DNA of 64,000 nt. Source: Hormoscilla sp. GM7CHS1pb (GTDB lineage Bacteria; Cyanobacteriota; Cyanobacteriia; Cyanobacteriales; Desertifilaceae). Both the position numbers and the translations under genes were made by a program. The notes under the pieces were generated by a model. That model was not told where the DNA came from. It saw only the letters and a program-made list of their open reading frames with translations, and ran no database searches. Positions 1 through 12,900 of the stretch are shown here, in pieces; position 1 is the stretch's first letter, and each line of letters starts with the position of its first letter. Where the stretch lies: positions 62,001 through 126,000 of the forward strand of contig JACONN010000002.1 in assembly GCA_014323675.1 (NCBI GenBank), read 5' to 3'.

Positions 1-1
1 A

Positions 2-1456
2 TATCATCGCTCCAACCAAGACACCTGCCTGAACCAAAAACCGATCGTGCACGTCGGGGACAAAGTAGTAAAAGGGCAAGTAATAGCAGACGGCTCATCC
101 ACAGAAAAAGGAGAACTAGCCCTAGGGCAAAACATCTTCGTAGCCTACATGCCCTGGGAAGGGTACAACTACGAAGATGCCATCCTGATATCAGAACGGC
201 TAGTAGTCGAAGACCTGTACACCTCCATACACATCGAAAAATATGAAATCGAAGCCCGTCAAACCAAGCTAGGACCAGAAGAAATCACCCGCGAGATCCC
301 CAACGTCGGAGAAGACGCCCTCCGGCAGCTAGACGAAACAGGCATAATTCGGATCGGAGCCTGGGTAGAAACAGGAGAGATCCTCGTCGGCAAGGTAACC
401 CCCAAAGGAGAATCAGATCAGCCACCCGAAGAAAAACTGCTCAGAGCCATATTTGGAGAAAAAGCCAGGGATGTCCGGGATAACTCCCTGCGGGTGCCAA
501 ACGGCGAAAAAGGACGAGTAGTAGACGTGCGCGTCTTTACCCGAGAACAGGGAGACGAATTGCCACCAGGGGCAAACATGGTCGTGCGCGTATACGTAGC
601 CCAAAAGCGGAAGATCCAGATCGGCGATAAAATGGCAGGTCGCCACGGCAACAAAGGCATAATATCTCGGATATTACCCATAGAAGACATGCCCTACATG
701 CCCGATGGGACTCCGCTCGATATCATCCTCAACCCATTAGGAGTGCCATCTCGGATGAACGTAGGTCAGATATTTGAATGCCTGCTAGGATTGGCAGGAG
801 AAAACCTGGACACTCGTTATAAGATAGTGCCCTTTGACGAAATGCACGGCAAAGAAAAGTCCCGGGAAACAGTACATAGAAAATTGCTCTCGGCAGTCTA
901 TGAGACCGGAAAAAAATGGTTGTATAACCAGGAAAACCCCGGCAAAATCCAGGTATATGACGGACGGACAGGAGAACGATTCGACCAACCTGTCACCGTA
1001 GGCAAAGCTTATATGCTGAAGCTCGTGCATTTAGTAGATGATAAAATCCACGCACGCTCCACAGGCCCCTATTCCCTCGTCACCCAACAACCCTTGGGAG
1101 GAAAAGCACAGCAGGGCGGTCAGCGGTTCGGAGAAATGGAAGTATGGGCCCTAGAAGCATTTGGCTCCGCCTACACATTGCAGGAATTGCTGACAGTCAA
1201 ATCGGACGACATGCAAGGACGCAATGAAGCCCTAAATGCGATCGTCAAAGGCAAAGCAATACCCAGACCAGGAACCCCCGAGTCCTTTAAGGTGCTGATG
1301 CGGGAATTGCAATCACTATGTCTGGATATAGCAGTGCATAAAGTAGAAAATAACGCCGATGGCACAAATACATCAAAGGAAATAGATTTGATGGCAGATA
1401 CTAGGAATAATCGTCTAGGGCGAATTGAGAATCGGGAATTTAACATGGAGAATTGA
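2..1456 (+). CDS. rpoB: RNA polymerase beta subunit, C-terminal part (5' end outside window)
   Basis: This is the catalytic beta subunit of DNA-dependent RNA polymerase. The reading frame is already open at base 2 ([12 protein letters not shown]), so the gene begins upstream of the window. The GTG at base 47 is internal and not the true start. Recognisable RpoB blocks are [56 protein letters not shown] and, near the end, [20 protein letters not shown]. The protein ends in MEN with TGA. rpoC2 follows after only 67 bases, whereas most cyanobacteria have rpoC1 at this place. The family assignment is certain. Confidence 0.97.
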   Translation, partial: YHRSNQDTCLNQKPIVHVGDKVVKGQVIADGSSTEKGELALGQNIFVAYMPWEGYNYEDAILISERLVVEDLYTSIHIEKYEIEARQTKLGPEEITREIPNVGEDALRQLDETGIIRIGAWVETGEILVGKVTPKGESDQPPEEKLLRAIFGEKARDVRDNSLRVPNGEKGRVVDVRVFTREQGDELPPGANMVVRVYVAQKRKIQIGDKMAGRHGNKGIISRILPIEDMPYMPDGTPLDIILNPLGVPSRMNVGQIFECLLGLAGENLDTRYKIVPFDEMHGKEKSRETVHRKLLSAVYETGKKWLYNQENPGKIQVYDGRTGERFDQPVTVGKAYMLKLVHLVDDKIHARSTGPYSLVTQQPLGGKAQQGGQRFGEMEVWALEAFGSAYTLQELLTVKSDDMQGRNEALNAIVKGKAIPRPGTPESFKVLMRELQSLCLDIAVHKVENNADGTNTSKEIDLMADTRNNRLGRIENREFNMEN

Positions 1457-1523
1457 TTAAATTGATCTTCTCAATTTTCAAATCTCCATTATCAAGTTTT
1501 AGCTGACAACTGACAACTGAAAA

Positions 1524-5737
<4,214 letters not shown>

Positions 5738-5907
5738 ATGATGAGACTGCCCGTTCTTACAGTTTTGAGGAGGACTTGGATCGTGAAGGAGATCTATAGG
5801 CTGTGTCCCTCGATCGTGTGAGACAAGACAATGCGATCGCCTGTTTTAATAGGCAACCTCACTCTTCGGGCGATCGCCCCTTGCGTCATTAATATTAATG
5901 TCATAAT

Positions 5908-6266
5908 TAACCTAAGTTGCGACATATTTAACCTAAGTTGCGACATAAAAAAAATATGAATTAACTCAAGTTGCGACCTATAAAAATTGGATACAAAAAG
6001 CTATGATAAGGAGAATTATTTTCGGAATACCTTAGATGTAACAGCATGAATTGACTTGGGAAACAAATTTGTGATTCGACTAAAACAGGTTTCAACTTGT
6101 TTTCTTGTTACTTTTTGTATATATTCAAAACAAGAAGATTCTTTTCTTTTTGAGTTCTTTCTTCGCAAAGGTTTTAACATTATACTTGACGACTCTTTTA
6201 GTAAATCCTCTAATTGATAATCATTATAAGCTTTATCTCCATAAACTATTGAATTTGATGGTAAGT
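5908..6266 (-). mobile_element. IS982-family remnant with stacked element ends
   Basis: Bases from about 5970 to 6266 match 22486-22785, the 3' part of the more complete IS982 copy in this window, including the end sequence AAGTTGCGACCTATAAAAAT and the final third of the transposase in the same orientation. The 5' part is missing. Just before it, AACCTAAGTTGCGACAT occurs twice in tandem (about 5911 and 5932), so three IS-like ends lie side by side. This suggests repeated insertion or partial excision at one site downstream of rpoC2. Between the end of rpoC2 and this element I see only GCGATCGC-rich spacer. Confidence 0.7.
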
Positions 6267-6587
6267 CTAAGGAGTTAAGGGAGTCTTGGACCGGGAGTTA
6301 CACTTCTATATAACCGGTGGTATCTTCATCTGGAGCCGGTGATTACCGAAGGGTGGATAGGACTCAAACTGCACATTGAAATATTGGCGTTGCACATTCT
6401 CGGGATGATGGTTGATAAATTTTCGACTTTTGCGAATGGAGAATTGTGAATTGCGAATGGACAAAAAACGGCATGTATAACTAGCGAGAATCTCTCATCA
6501 ACAACCCCTAATTGTGCAACGCGGAAATATTAAGATGGAAGTGAGCAGAACTGTTCGAAATTGGCCCCACTACTGAGTGAAAAATTC
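6267..6587. other. Spacer between the IS remnant and def
   Basis: No gene is recognisable. The stretch holds AATTGTGAATTGCGAATGG-type short repeats near 6450, a class common in cyanobacterial spacers. It also has two related TTGCACATT/AATTGTGCAACG segments near 6390 and 6510. The promoter of def should lie here, but I cannot point to convincing -35/-10 boxes. Confidence 0.5.
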
Positions 6588-7151
6588 ATGACTACTGAAG
6601 TACTGGTAGAAAAGAAAAAGCTGGAAAAGCCCCCCTTACAGATCCATAACTTGGGCTCACGGGTGTTGCGCCACCCAGCGAAGCGGGTATCACGGGTAGA
6701 CAACGAGATCCGGCAACTAGCCAAAGAAATGCTGCAAACCATGTATAGCGCTGATGGCATTGGTTTAGCAGCGCCCCAAGTAGGAGTGCTCAAGCAGCTG
6801 CTGGTGGTAGACTGTAAACCAGACGAAGCCGATAATCAGCCAGTAATTTTGCTCAACCCCAGCATCAAGAAATTTAGCCGCGAACTGTGCCTCTTCCAGG
6901 AGGGGTGCCTCAGCATTCCCGGAGTCTTCCTAGATGTGAAACGTCCAGAAGCAATAGAAGTAGCCTACAAAGATGTGAACGGATGTCCGCAGACCTTAAC
7001 CACAACAGGACTGCTAGCTAGAGTAATTCAGCATGAACTGGATCACCTCAACGGCATCATGTTCGTGGACAGGGTGGAGAATGTGCTGGCCTTGAACCAA
7101 GAACTGGCCAAAAACGGCTTTTCTGCCCAAGCAGTCAAGCCAGTATCTTAA
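6588..7151 (+). CDS. def: Peptide deformylase
   Basis: This enzyme removes the N-formyl group from newly made proteins in the cytoplasm. All three deformylase motifs are present: GIGLAAPQVG, EGCLSIPG (with the metal-ligand Cys) and QHELDHLNG (the HExxH metal site). The protein is about 187 residues, normal for the family. I chose the ATG at 6588 (MTTEVLVEKKK) over an upstream TTG at 6561 because the extension is unrelated to the family. A strong hairpin follows the stop codon. No operon partner is visible. Confidence 0.95.
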   Translation: MTTEVLVEKKKLEKPPLQIHNLGSRVLRHPAKRVSRVDNEIRQLAKEMLQTMYSADGIGLAAPQVGVLKQLLVVDCKPDEADNQPVILLNPSIKKFSRELCLFQEGCLSIPGVFLDVKRPEAIEVAYKDVNGCPQTLTTTGLLARVIQHELDHLNGIMFVDRVENVLALNQELAKNGFSAQAVKPVS

Positions 7152-7192
7152 TTTTCACTTCTCTTGGGAAGCATCTCAAGCATGAATTAAGA

Positions 7193-7219
7193 AACCCGGT
7201 TTTTACTGAAAACCGGGTT
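7193..7219. terminator. Hairpin downstream of def
   Basis: AACCCGGTTTT and AAAACCGGGTT are perfect 11-bp arms around a 5-base loop, 41 bases after the def stop. No long T tract follows, so termination is inferred. The same AACCCGGTTT-type repeat recurs in spacers near 44670 and 45563, so it is also a genome-wide repeat. Confidence 0.55.
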
Positions 7220-7337
7220 AGAGGGCTACCACTTCTGTGTAACTGTACGTACCAATACAGTTCGTTGAATAATAGACCTCTTGCAAAACTAGAACACCTG
7301 GGTAAAAATACTCAGATTTTTTGGGGACAGGTTAGGC

Positions 7338-7343
7338 TATAAT
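7338..7343 (+). promoter_or_regulatory. -10 box upstream of the candidate RNA gene
   Basis: A perfect TATAAT lies about 7 bases before the start of a strongly structured segment with no reading frame. There is no good TTGACA-like -35 at 17 bp; the region there is T-rich. It would fit the promoter of the RNA described next. Confidence 0.45.
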
Positions 7344-7344
7344 A

Positions 7345-7515
7345 GGTGGTTAGCGAGCAAATGTCCAGGGTAATTCCTGCATTTAAGTCCTTGCGCAGCA
7401 CCGTGGGGATGTCACTCCACAGCACTAAGGACCGGTGTTTCCCCCGTATCTGGGGAGGAGGGTTCGGACCTCCATGAGACTAAAGTTATCTGGCAAATGA
7501 AACCAGACCAGGCTT
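7345..7515 (+). ncRNA. Structured RNA, possibly 6S RNA
   Basis: The segment lacks a plausible ORF and folds well by eye. GTCCTT pairs with AAGGAC around an inner GTGG/CCAC stem (about 7387-7432). A CCCCC/GGGG hairpin lies near 7442-7457. A GGAGG/CCTCC hairpin carries a GTTCGGA loop near 7455-7475. The hairpin chain, length of about 170-185 bases, TATAAT box directly upstream and GTGTTTCCC and GGTTCGGACC blocks resemble 6S RNA as I remember it. tmRNA and signal-recognition RNA were considered, but their conserved ends and loops are absent. The identity is an inference and the 3' end is uncertain. Confidence 0.4.
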
Positions 7516-7717
7516 TCACCTTTTACAGTTTATACCTGAACGAATCGCACCCGGTGATTTACACTAAAGGAATCGCACGTAGATTATAACATTCCGTTCG
7601 TTCTTGCTCAGAAGATCGCCGCCAGGGGAGGCTTTTTCCGATTTTTGAAGCTAGAGACTTGTCCAGCTTTCTGTCATTTACCTGGTAAATCATGAGCAAA
7701 AATATCCTCTACTATGT

Positions 7718-9333
7718 TTACCAAGTAACGCGACTTTCCAATCTCTCTAACATCTTGGGACCAATTCCCGATACATTGTCCAAGTCCTCTAGAGAAGTAA
7801 ATGGCTTCTGCTGTCGCGCCTGGATAATTCGCCGTGCCAATTCTGGACCAATACCCGGTAAAGTTTCTAATTCTGCTTGGGTCGCAGTGTTGAGGTTGAC
7901 TTTCTGCCCAGTTAAGTTATAGTTAGATGGGGTAGTTATCTGGGAACATTCTTGCTCTTGGGCCAGAAGTTGACGCTGGAGTCTAGCGGGAACCCCTAGC
8001 TGGGCATCAGTATAAAGTCGGTTAAATTCCCGGACAAAATGAGCTGCTACTGTCGGATTTTCAATCACTAACAGGGTCTCGTCATTATTATGATTAGCCG
8101 CAGGGGACCAGTTCTGAGAACCTGTAATTACAGTTTCTCCATCGATAACCGCAAACTTGTGATGTAGCTTGTCTCCCGGAGGCAGAATGGGAACCCCCAC
8201 AGTGGCGATCGGACTTGCCAAGGACGGTTATCAGCTTCGTATTTACAGTTAGAAGCGATCGCCACTCCCAGCAGATCCAATGCTTCGGAGTAATTCCTCC
8301 AGGCAAAACCGCGATCGATCAAAGCGCGAATCTCTACCCCTTGGCGATGGTTAGATTCCAAGACATTTACTAGCTTCTGTTCCGAGAATACAAATAAGGC
8401 CAAGTCAACAGATTTACTAGCAGTCCCCAAAGTTTTCGCAATCAGTCCATTGCCGCTTTTACTCCAAGGTTGGCTAGGAGAAATGGGGGAAAACTGCACT
8501 GATACCAGGCTATCACCCAACTGCACCTGCTTTACAGGTCGCCAGGTTTTTGCCAGACCAAACCGACTATCCGGGTTTCCTCCTGGACCATCTCCCCACA
8601 TCACATTAAATTCCTGGGTAAACAACTTTGCTAACTCGTAACTTTCAATCTTTAGCAGATGATTAGCATTGCCACGACTTTTAGCTTCCGCAAAATCTCC
8701 GTGAATGCCACTAGGAGTGAAATTAGCCGAACCGACGATCGAGGTCCGACCATCGACAATGACGAACTTGTGATGCATTAAACCGCTGCCAGCAGAACCA
8801 TCAGCAGTATCGTCGATCGTGGGAACCTTAGCATTACGTAAGATCGCCAAGGCATCTCCCTGATTTATTTCCGTTTCCGAAAGCTTTCCGTCCCGATCGC
8901 GGTCTACCCACTGCCAGTATTCCTGGTTGCGATCGCCCCCATCCGATGCCGTCACTTCTGCTGCCATCATCTCACTCAAAGGGCGAGAGTAAGTATTTTC
9001 CAAGATTACCCTCACCTGCACCCCTGCTTGGTGACGATCGACCAAAGCTCGAGCAATTTTCGGCAAACGCAACTCCTGCACCGCTACATCCACCGATGAC
9101 TGAGCTTTATTAATCGTATCAACGATCTCCTGTTCCAGGTCGTCCCCCGATCGCCTCACTTCCCGGTAAGGTTCAGTATACTCCCCGGACTGGGACTGAT
9201 TAAAATATACCTCAATCCAAGTATCTTGAGGCAAAGGTTCTGGTCGCGGTTGGGGAGGCGGAACTTTCTGACAACCCATAGTCAGCCCCAGCAGCAAGGC
9301 AGAAACTAGATGTAGTGGTAAAAATTTCGACAT
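7718..9333 (-). CDS. Phospholipase D-like lipoprotein with EF-hand and HhH domains (one-base frameshift)
   Basis: This is a probable secreted nuclease or phosphodiesterase of the HKD superfamily. The N terminus carries a lipoprotein signal ending in LTMGC, so it should be anchored on the outer face of the inner membrane or exported. Two HKD motifs are present: HHKFVIVDGRTSIVGSANF and HHKFAVIDGETVITGSQNW. Between the start and the first HKD lies a canonical EF-hand loop, DRDRDGKLSETE, suggesting calcium binding. The C terminus (LNTATQAELETLPGIGPELA) is a ComEA-type helix-hairpin-helix DNA-binding domain. The frame breaks near 8215; adding one base (AA to AAA on the coding strand) gives RPWQSPIATVGV and joins both halves. 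Probably intact apart from sequence error. Confidence 0.82.
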
Positions 9334-9563
9334 CTGCTTATCAGTCCTCTATCGCCAGTCCCCAATTACCTGTCGAGAACACCGGTATCCAATACCCCTC
9401 GGGGATCGGATACCTTGAACTTCAATGATAATTTTGTTTTAATCTGATAATAATTGATGGCATTGGCAATATACGAGGGCCAGCATACCAAAAATGGAGT
9501 GCCCATCGGAGGGAGATTGTCAAAGCTGTCAGGGTTTCATTTTCAGCCAAAAGGAGTTTCGCT

Positions 9564-9962
9564 ATGAGAAGGAAAAAGACCTTTGCCTGCGGGCATAGAG
9601 GGTACGGTCAAAAATGTCATCGTTGTGCGCAGGAGAAGGTAGCACTGGCGGAAGCGGCCATTACCCAAGCGCAAAAACGCGAGCAAAGAAGAGTGTGGCA
9701 GGCGACCTTTGATCTCGATCCGATCGACTTAACCACTTTGCCCAAGCATGTAGTCGTCAAGGCGCGGCAGATCATCGCGGGGTTGGCCGCTTGCAATAAC
9801 TACACCGAATTTGGTGGCAAGCGACTGAGGCACAACCGCTTGATCGTCAGCATTCCCATCACTAGACATTACCGGATGATCTGCCGCGATCGAGGTAGCA
9901 ACCTAGAGCCGCAAAAAGTATTGTCCCACGAGGACTACAACGTTTGCAAACCGGGCAGCTAG
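9564..9962 (+). CDS. Hypothetical protein with N-terminal zinc ribbon
   Basis: The 132-residue protein begins MRRKKTFACGHRGYGQKCHRC, where C9, H11, C18 and C21 form a likely zinc-binding knuckle. A short basic helix follows, then a segment (RLRHNRLIVSIPITRHYRMI) that resembles the strand-rich core of RelE/ParE-type toxins, and it ends VLSHEDYNVC. I recall similar conserved cyanobacterial proteins but no assigned function. It stands alone, and no antitoxin gene is visible beside it. Confidence 0.7.
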   Translation: MRRKKTFACGHRGYGQKCHRCAQEKVALAEAAITQAQKREQRRVWQATFDLDPIDLTTLPKHVVVKARQIIAGLAACNNYTEFGGKRLRHNRLIVSIPITRHYRMICRDRGSNLEPQKVLSHEDYNVCKPGS

Positions 9963-10048
9963 GCATAATACTAGAAATCGGTCAGAAAATTCATCCGCCT
10001 TCTTTGAACAAGTCCGTCCCATGACGGCGCGTAATAGACTCAAGACTT

Positions 10049-11200
10049 ATGCAAATCTATCTGGATTATAGTGCTACAACTCCCCCTCGCCCAGAGGCGA
10101 TCGCCGCGATGCAATCAGTTCTCACCCAAAGATGGGGCAATCCTTCTAGCTTACATCAGTGGGGGCAAAGGGCGGCAACAGTAGTGGAAGAGGCAAGAAT
10201 ACAGGTTGCCCAATTATTGAATGCACCCGATCCAGCCTCGATCGTCTTCACTACTGGTGGCACTGAAGCTGACAATTTAGCGATTACGGGCGTTGCCCGC
10301 CATTATAGAACACCCCAGCACGTGATTATTTCCAGTGTGGAGCATTCAGCTGTCGCACAGCCAGTGCTATTTCTAGAACGGCAGGAGTGGGAAGTAACGC
10401 GGTTGCCAGTGAATCGCCAAGGACGGGTGAATCCTAGAGATCTGGAGGAGGCTTTACAATCCAATACTGTGTTAATGTCGATTATCTACGGACAGAGTGA
10501 AGTCGGCACCTTACAACAGATCGAGGTATTGGGGAATATTCTCCGTTCTCGTAGGGGAAGTACGGTGCTTTTTCATACTGATGCAGTGCAAATAGCGGGA
10601 CGTTTGCCTATAGATGTACAGCGTTTACCAGTAGATTTGCTGTCTGTGTCTAGCCACAAGATTTACGGTCCTCAAGGTGCAGGTGCGCTTTACGTGCGTC
10701 CGGGGGTGGAGTTAATGCCGTTATTGGGTGGTGGCGGACAAGAGAGAGGACTGCGTTCTGGAACTCAGGCGGTGCCAGCAATTGCTGGATTTGGGGTGGC
10801 GGCGGAATTGGCGTTAGCAGAAATGCCCGTGGAGAGGCCAAGATTGTATGGGTTGCGCGATCGCCTGTTTGATAGATTATCAGATGTAGAGGGTTTAGTG
10901 CCAACGGGCGATCGGCTGCACCGCCTCCCCCATCATGTCAGTTTTTGCCTGACAGATACGGAAAGAATCACGGGGAAAACCCTGGTGCGGCAAATGAACC
11001 TAGCAGGAATTGGCATCAGTGCGGGTTCTGCCTGTCACAGCGGCAAACTGTCTCCTAGTCCCATCTTACTAGCAATGGGATATAGTGAATCAGCTGCTTT
11101 GGGTGGAATTCGCCTGACCCTGGGGCGCGATACCACAATGGCAGATATCGATTGGACAGCAATGGTACTCAAGCAAGTTTTGGCAAGATTGAGACCATAA
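10049..11200 (+). CDS. Cysteine desulfurase (IscS/NifS type)
   Basis: This pyridoxal-phosphate enzyme takes sulfur from cysteine for iron-sulfur clusters and other sulfur cofactors. The N terminus MQIYLDYSATTPPRPEA is typical. The PLP lysine lies in SVSSHKIYGPQGAGALY, and the sulfur-accepting cysteine lies in SAGSACHSGKLSPS. The length of 383 residues is normal. The short motif around the active cysteine fits group II or shorter IscS-like members, and I cannot say which paralogue it is. No suf, isc or nif genes are adjacent, so the nitrogenase version is not indicated. Confidence 0.9.
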   Translation: MQIYLDYSATTPPRPEAIAAMQSVLTQRWGNPSSLHQWGQRAATVVEEARIQVAQLLNAPDPASIVFTTGGTEADNLAITGVARHYRTPQHVIISSVEHSAVAQPVLFLERQEWEVTRLPVNRQGRVNPRDLEEALQSNTVLMSIIYGQSEVGTLQQIEVLGNILRSRRGSTVLFHTDAVQIAGRLPIDVQRLPVDLLSVSSHKIYGPQGAGALYVRPGVELMPLLGGGGQERGLRSGTQAVPAIAGFGVAAELALAEMPVERPRLYGLRDRLFDRLSDVEGLVPTGDRLHRLPHHVSFCLTDTERITGKTLVRQMNLAGIGISAGSACHSGKLSPSPILLAMGYSESAALGGIRLTLGRDTTMADIDWTAMVLKQVLARLRP

Positions 11201-11243
11201 TTAGCAATAGCCAAGATGTTAACAATGCGAGCAGGTTACAATT

Positions 11244-11483
11244 ATGAACATTGAAGAGACAATTGTCGAAAAGCTGAGAAGTCTTCCCTCTCCCAAACAG
11301 CAGGAAGTCCTGGATTTTGTGTTATTCTTACATAGTCAGATCCATACCGAAGAAATCCAGACTCAAGAGAAGGAACCAGTGTCTTTTCTGACTGCTGCTA
11401 AGAAATGGGCGGGTTGTTTGGAAAGTGGCATAGGCGATCTTTCTTATAATAAAAAGTATCTGGAAGGACCGAAGGCATCATGA
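11244..11483 (+). CDS. DUF2281-type antitoxin
   Basis: The 79-residue protein starts MNIEETIVEKLRSLPSPKQQ and continues EVLDFVLFLHSQ, the pattern of DUF2281 proteins. These commonly precede PIN-domain toxins in cyanobacteria. Its stop codon overlaps the start of the downstream PIN gene (ATGA at 11480-11483), so the two genes are translationally coupled. It probably binds and neutralises the toxin and may repress the operon. Confidence 0.75.
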   Translation: MNIEETIVEKLRSLPSPKQQEVLDFVLFLHSQIHTEEIQTQEKEPVSFLTAAKKWAGCLESGIGDLSYNKKYLEGPKAS

Positions 11484-11902
11484 AACGAAAAGTGCTGATT
11501 GACGCTGGACCGTTGGTAGCTTATCTCGATCGCTCGGACGAGTTTCATAACTGGGTAATGGGTGAGTTGGCTAGAATTGAGCCACCGCTATTAACTTGTG
11601 AACCCGTAATTGTAGAAGCTTGTTTTCTGGTGAGAAATGTTTATCCAGGTTCAGCAGCGGTTATTTCGTTGCTAAATAGAGGACTGCTCCAGATAGCATT
11701 TGACTTACAGGCAGAAGCAGGCCCGATCGAGCAATTAATGAATCGTTACCAGTCCGTACCAATTTCTTGTGCTGATGCCTGTTTAGTAAGGATGGCAGAA
11801 TTGTCCCCTGGGAGTGAAATGTTAACTCTAGACAGTGACTTTTTGATTTACCACAAGAATAGAAATCAAACGATTCCTGTAATTATGCCCCAGAATGAAT
11901 AG
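11480..11902 (+). CDS. PIN-domain ribonuclease toxin (VapC-like)
   Basis: This is a small PIN-fold RNase of about 140 residues. The acidic metal-binding positions are recognisable: D8 in VLIDAGPLVAYL, the E of VIVEACFLV, the D of ISCADACLV and the D of LTLDSDFLIY. It overlaps the DUF2281 antitoxin gene by four bases, the usual arrangement of a type II toxin-antitoxin module. Unlike the PIN and BrnT modules at 15-17 kb, both genes of this module look intact. The specific RNA target cannot be inferred. Confidence 0.85.
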   Translation: MKRKVLIDAGPLVAYLDRSDEFHNWVMGELARIEPPLLTCEPVIVEACFLVRNVYPGSAAVISLLNRGLLQIAFDLQAEAGPIEQLMNRYQSVPISCADACLVRMAELSPGSEMLTLDSDFLIYHKNRNQTIPVIMPQNE

Positions 11903-11964
11903 TGCTGTTGAGGAGTTCATGACTGACGAAAAAGATAAGTTTAAAGTTAAGTAAAAGACTGACT

Positions 11965-12705
11965 ATGGCAGAACTACCTAAGACATTAGAAGAGGCAGTT
12001 GCTCAATCGATGCAAGCTACGAAAGCAGCCCTAGATGATGGATACAAGTTGCTACAAGTGGAGTTGGCGTTCCCGGAAATGGCTCTCCAAGCTCAGGCGA
12101 TCGCCCAGCAATTCATCCCCGCCGTTCAAGATTATCAACTGAAAGTATTCTTCCCGGACACCGGGGCCGCAGCTTTGGCCCGCCGGGACTGGGGAGAAGT
12201 TCCCTTTAAGGTTGATGACATTGGCAGCAGCCGATCGCCCCTAGCAGGTAAAATTACTCCAGAAGATGAGCTGTTCTTAGTGGTGAACCCCTCAGCAGTG
12301 GAAGTCGCCCAGGTAGAAAAGCTCTACAACCTAGCAGGCGATCGACCCGTAGTCATACTGAACCCCAACTTGGAAGATGTAGCGATCGTCGGTATTGGCC
12401 TGGCGGGGCGTCAGCTGCGGGAACGCTTCCTGAATAAGATATTCTCGTGCTATTATCTCAGACCCCTGTCTGCTGCTGCCCTGATCCGCTGCTATCCCGA
12501 ACCCTGGCAAGTCTGGCAAGAAACAACAGAGTCTGAATACAAACTAATTGCCGAAACAGCTGGAAAACCCCTGGGAGAAGCCTTAGAGCAGATTTTAGCT
12601 CCAGCAACCCAGACCGACGAACCCGACCGACAGCAACCATCCCAGCAGCGGCGCAAAGGCTTTCTCGGACAACTGCAAAGTTTCCTGCGAGCTTTGGGCC
12701 AGTGA
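11965..12705 (+). CDS. DUF1995 family protein
   Basis: The 246-residue protein (MAELPKTLEEAVAQSMQATK) matches the DUF1995 family of cyanobacteria and chloroplasts. Plant relatives such as LPA3 are tied to photosystem II assembly, but the function in cyanobacteria is not settled. The body contains the conserved run FPDTGAAALARRDWG and the block DELFLVVNPSAVEVAQVEKL. No signal peptide is seen. It appears monocistronic, about 60 bases after the toxin-antitoxin module. Confidence 0.8.
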   Translation: MAELPKTLEEAVAQSMQATKAALDDGYKLLQVELAFPEMALQAQAIAQQFIPAVQDYQLKVFFPDTGAAALARRDWGEVPFKVDDIGSSRSPLAGKITPEDELFLVVNPSAVEVAQVEKLYNLAGDRPVVILNPNLEDVAIVGIGLAGRQLRERFLNKIFSCYYLRPLSAAALIRCYPEPWQVWQETTESEYKLIAETAGKPLGEALEQILAPATQTDEPDRQQPSQQRRKGFLGQLQSFLRALGQ

Positions 12706-12771
12706 TCCCAATATATGTATAATTTTAACATATTAAGTCACCAGCAGCGCCTGACCAGGGGGCGATCGGAC

Positions 12772-12854
12772 TGTAGGTTAGGTCGATCGCTAGCGAAACC
12801 CAACCCGATGTGGTAGCGTAGCGTTTTGGGTTTCGTGCGGAAACTCAACCTACA
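12772..12854. repeat. Imperfect inverted-repeat element
   Basis: TGTAGGTT at the left end pairs with AACCTACA at the right end. Inside, GCGAAACCCAAC pairs with GTTTTGGGTTTCG. The element lies in the spacer between two convergent genes, DUF1995 and the M48 protease. It may serve as a bidirectional terminator and looks like a dispersed cyanobacterial palindrome. Confidence 0.6.
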
Positions 12855-12900
12855 GGATCTCATTTTTTATTATCAGCACAGCATTTAACTGGACTTGATA

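Noticed and set aside
413-690. Minus-strand frames opposite rpoB
   Set aside because: Shadow frames of a well-conserved gene with no family resemblance.
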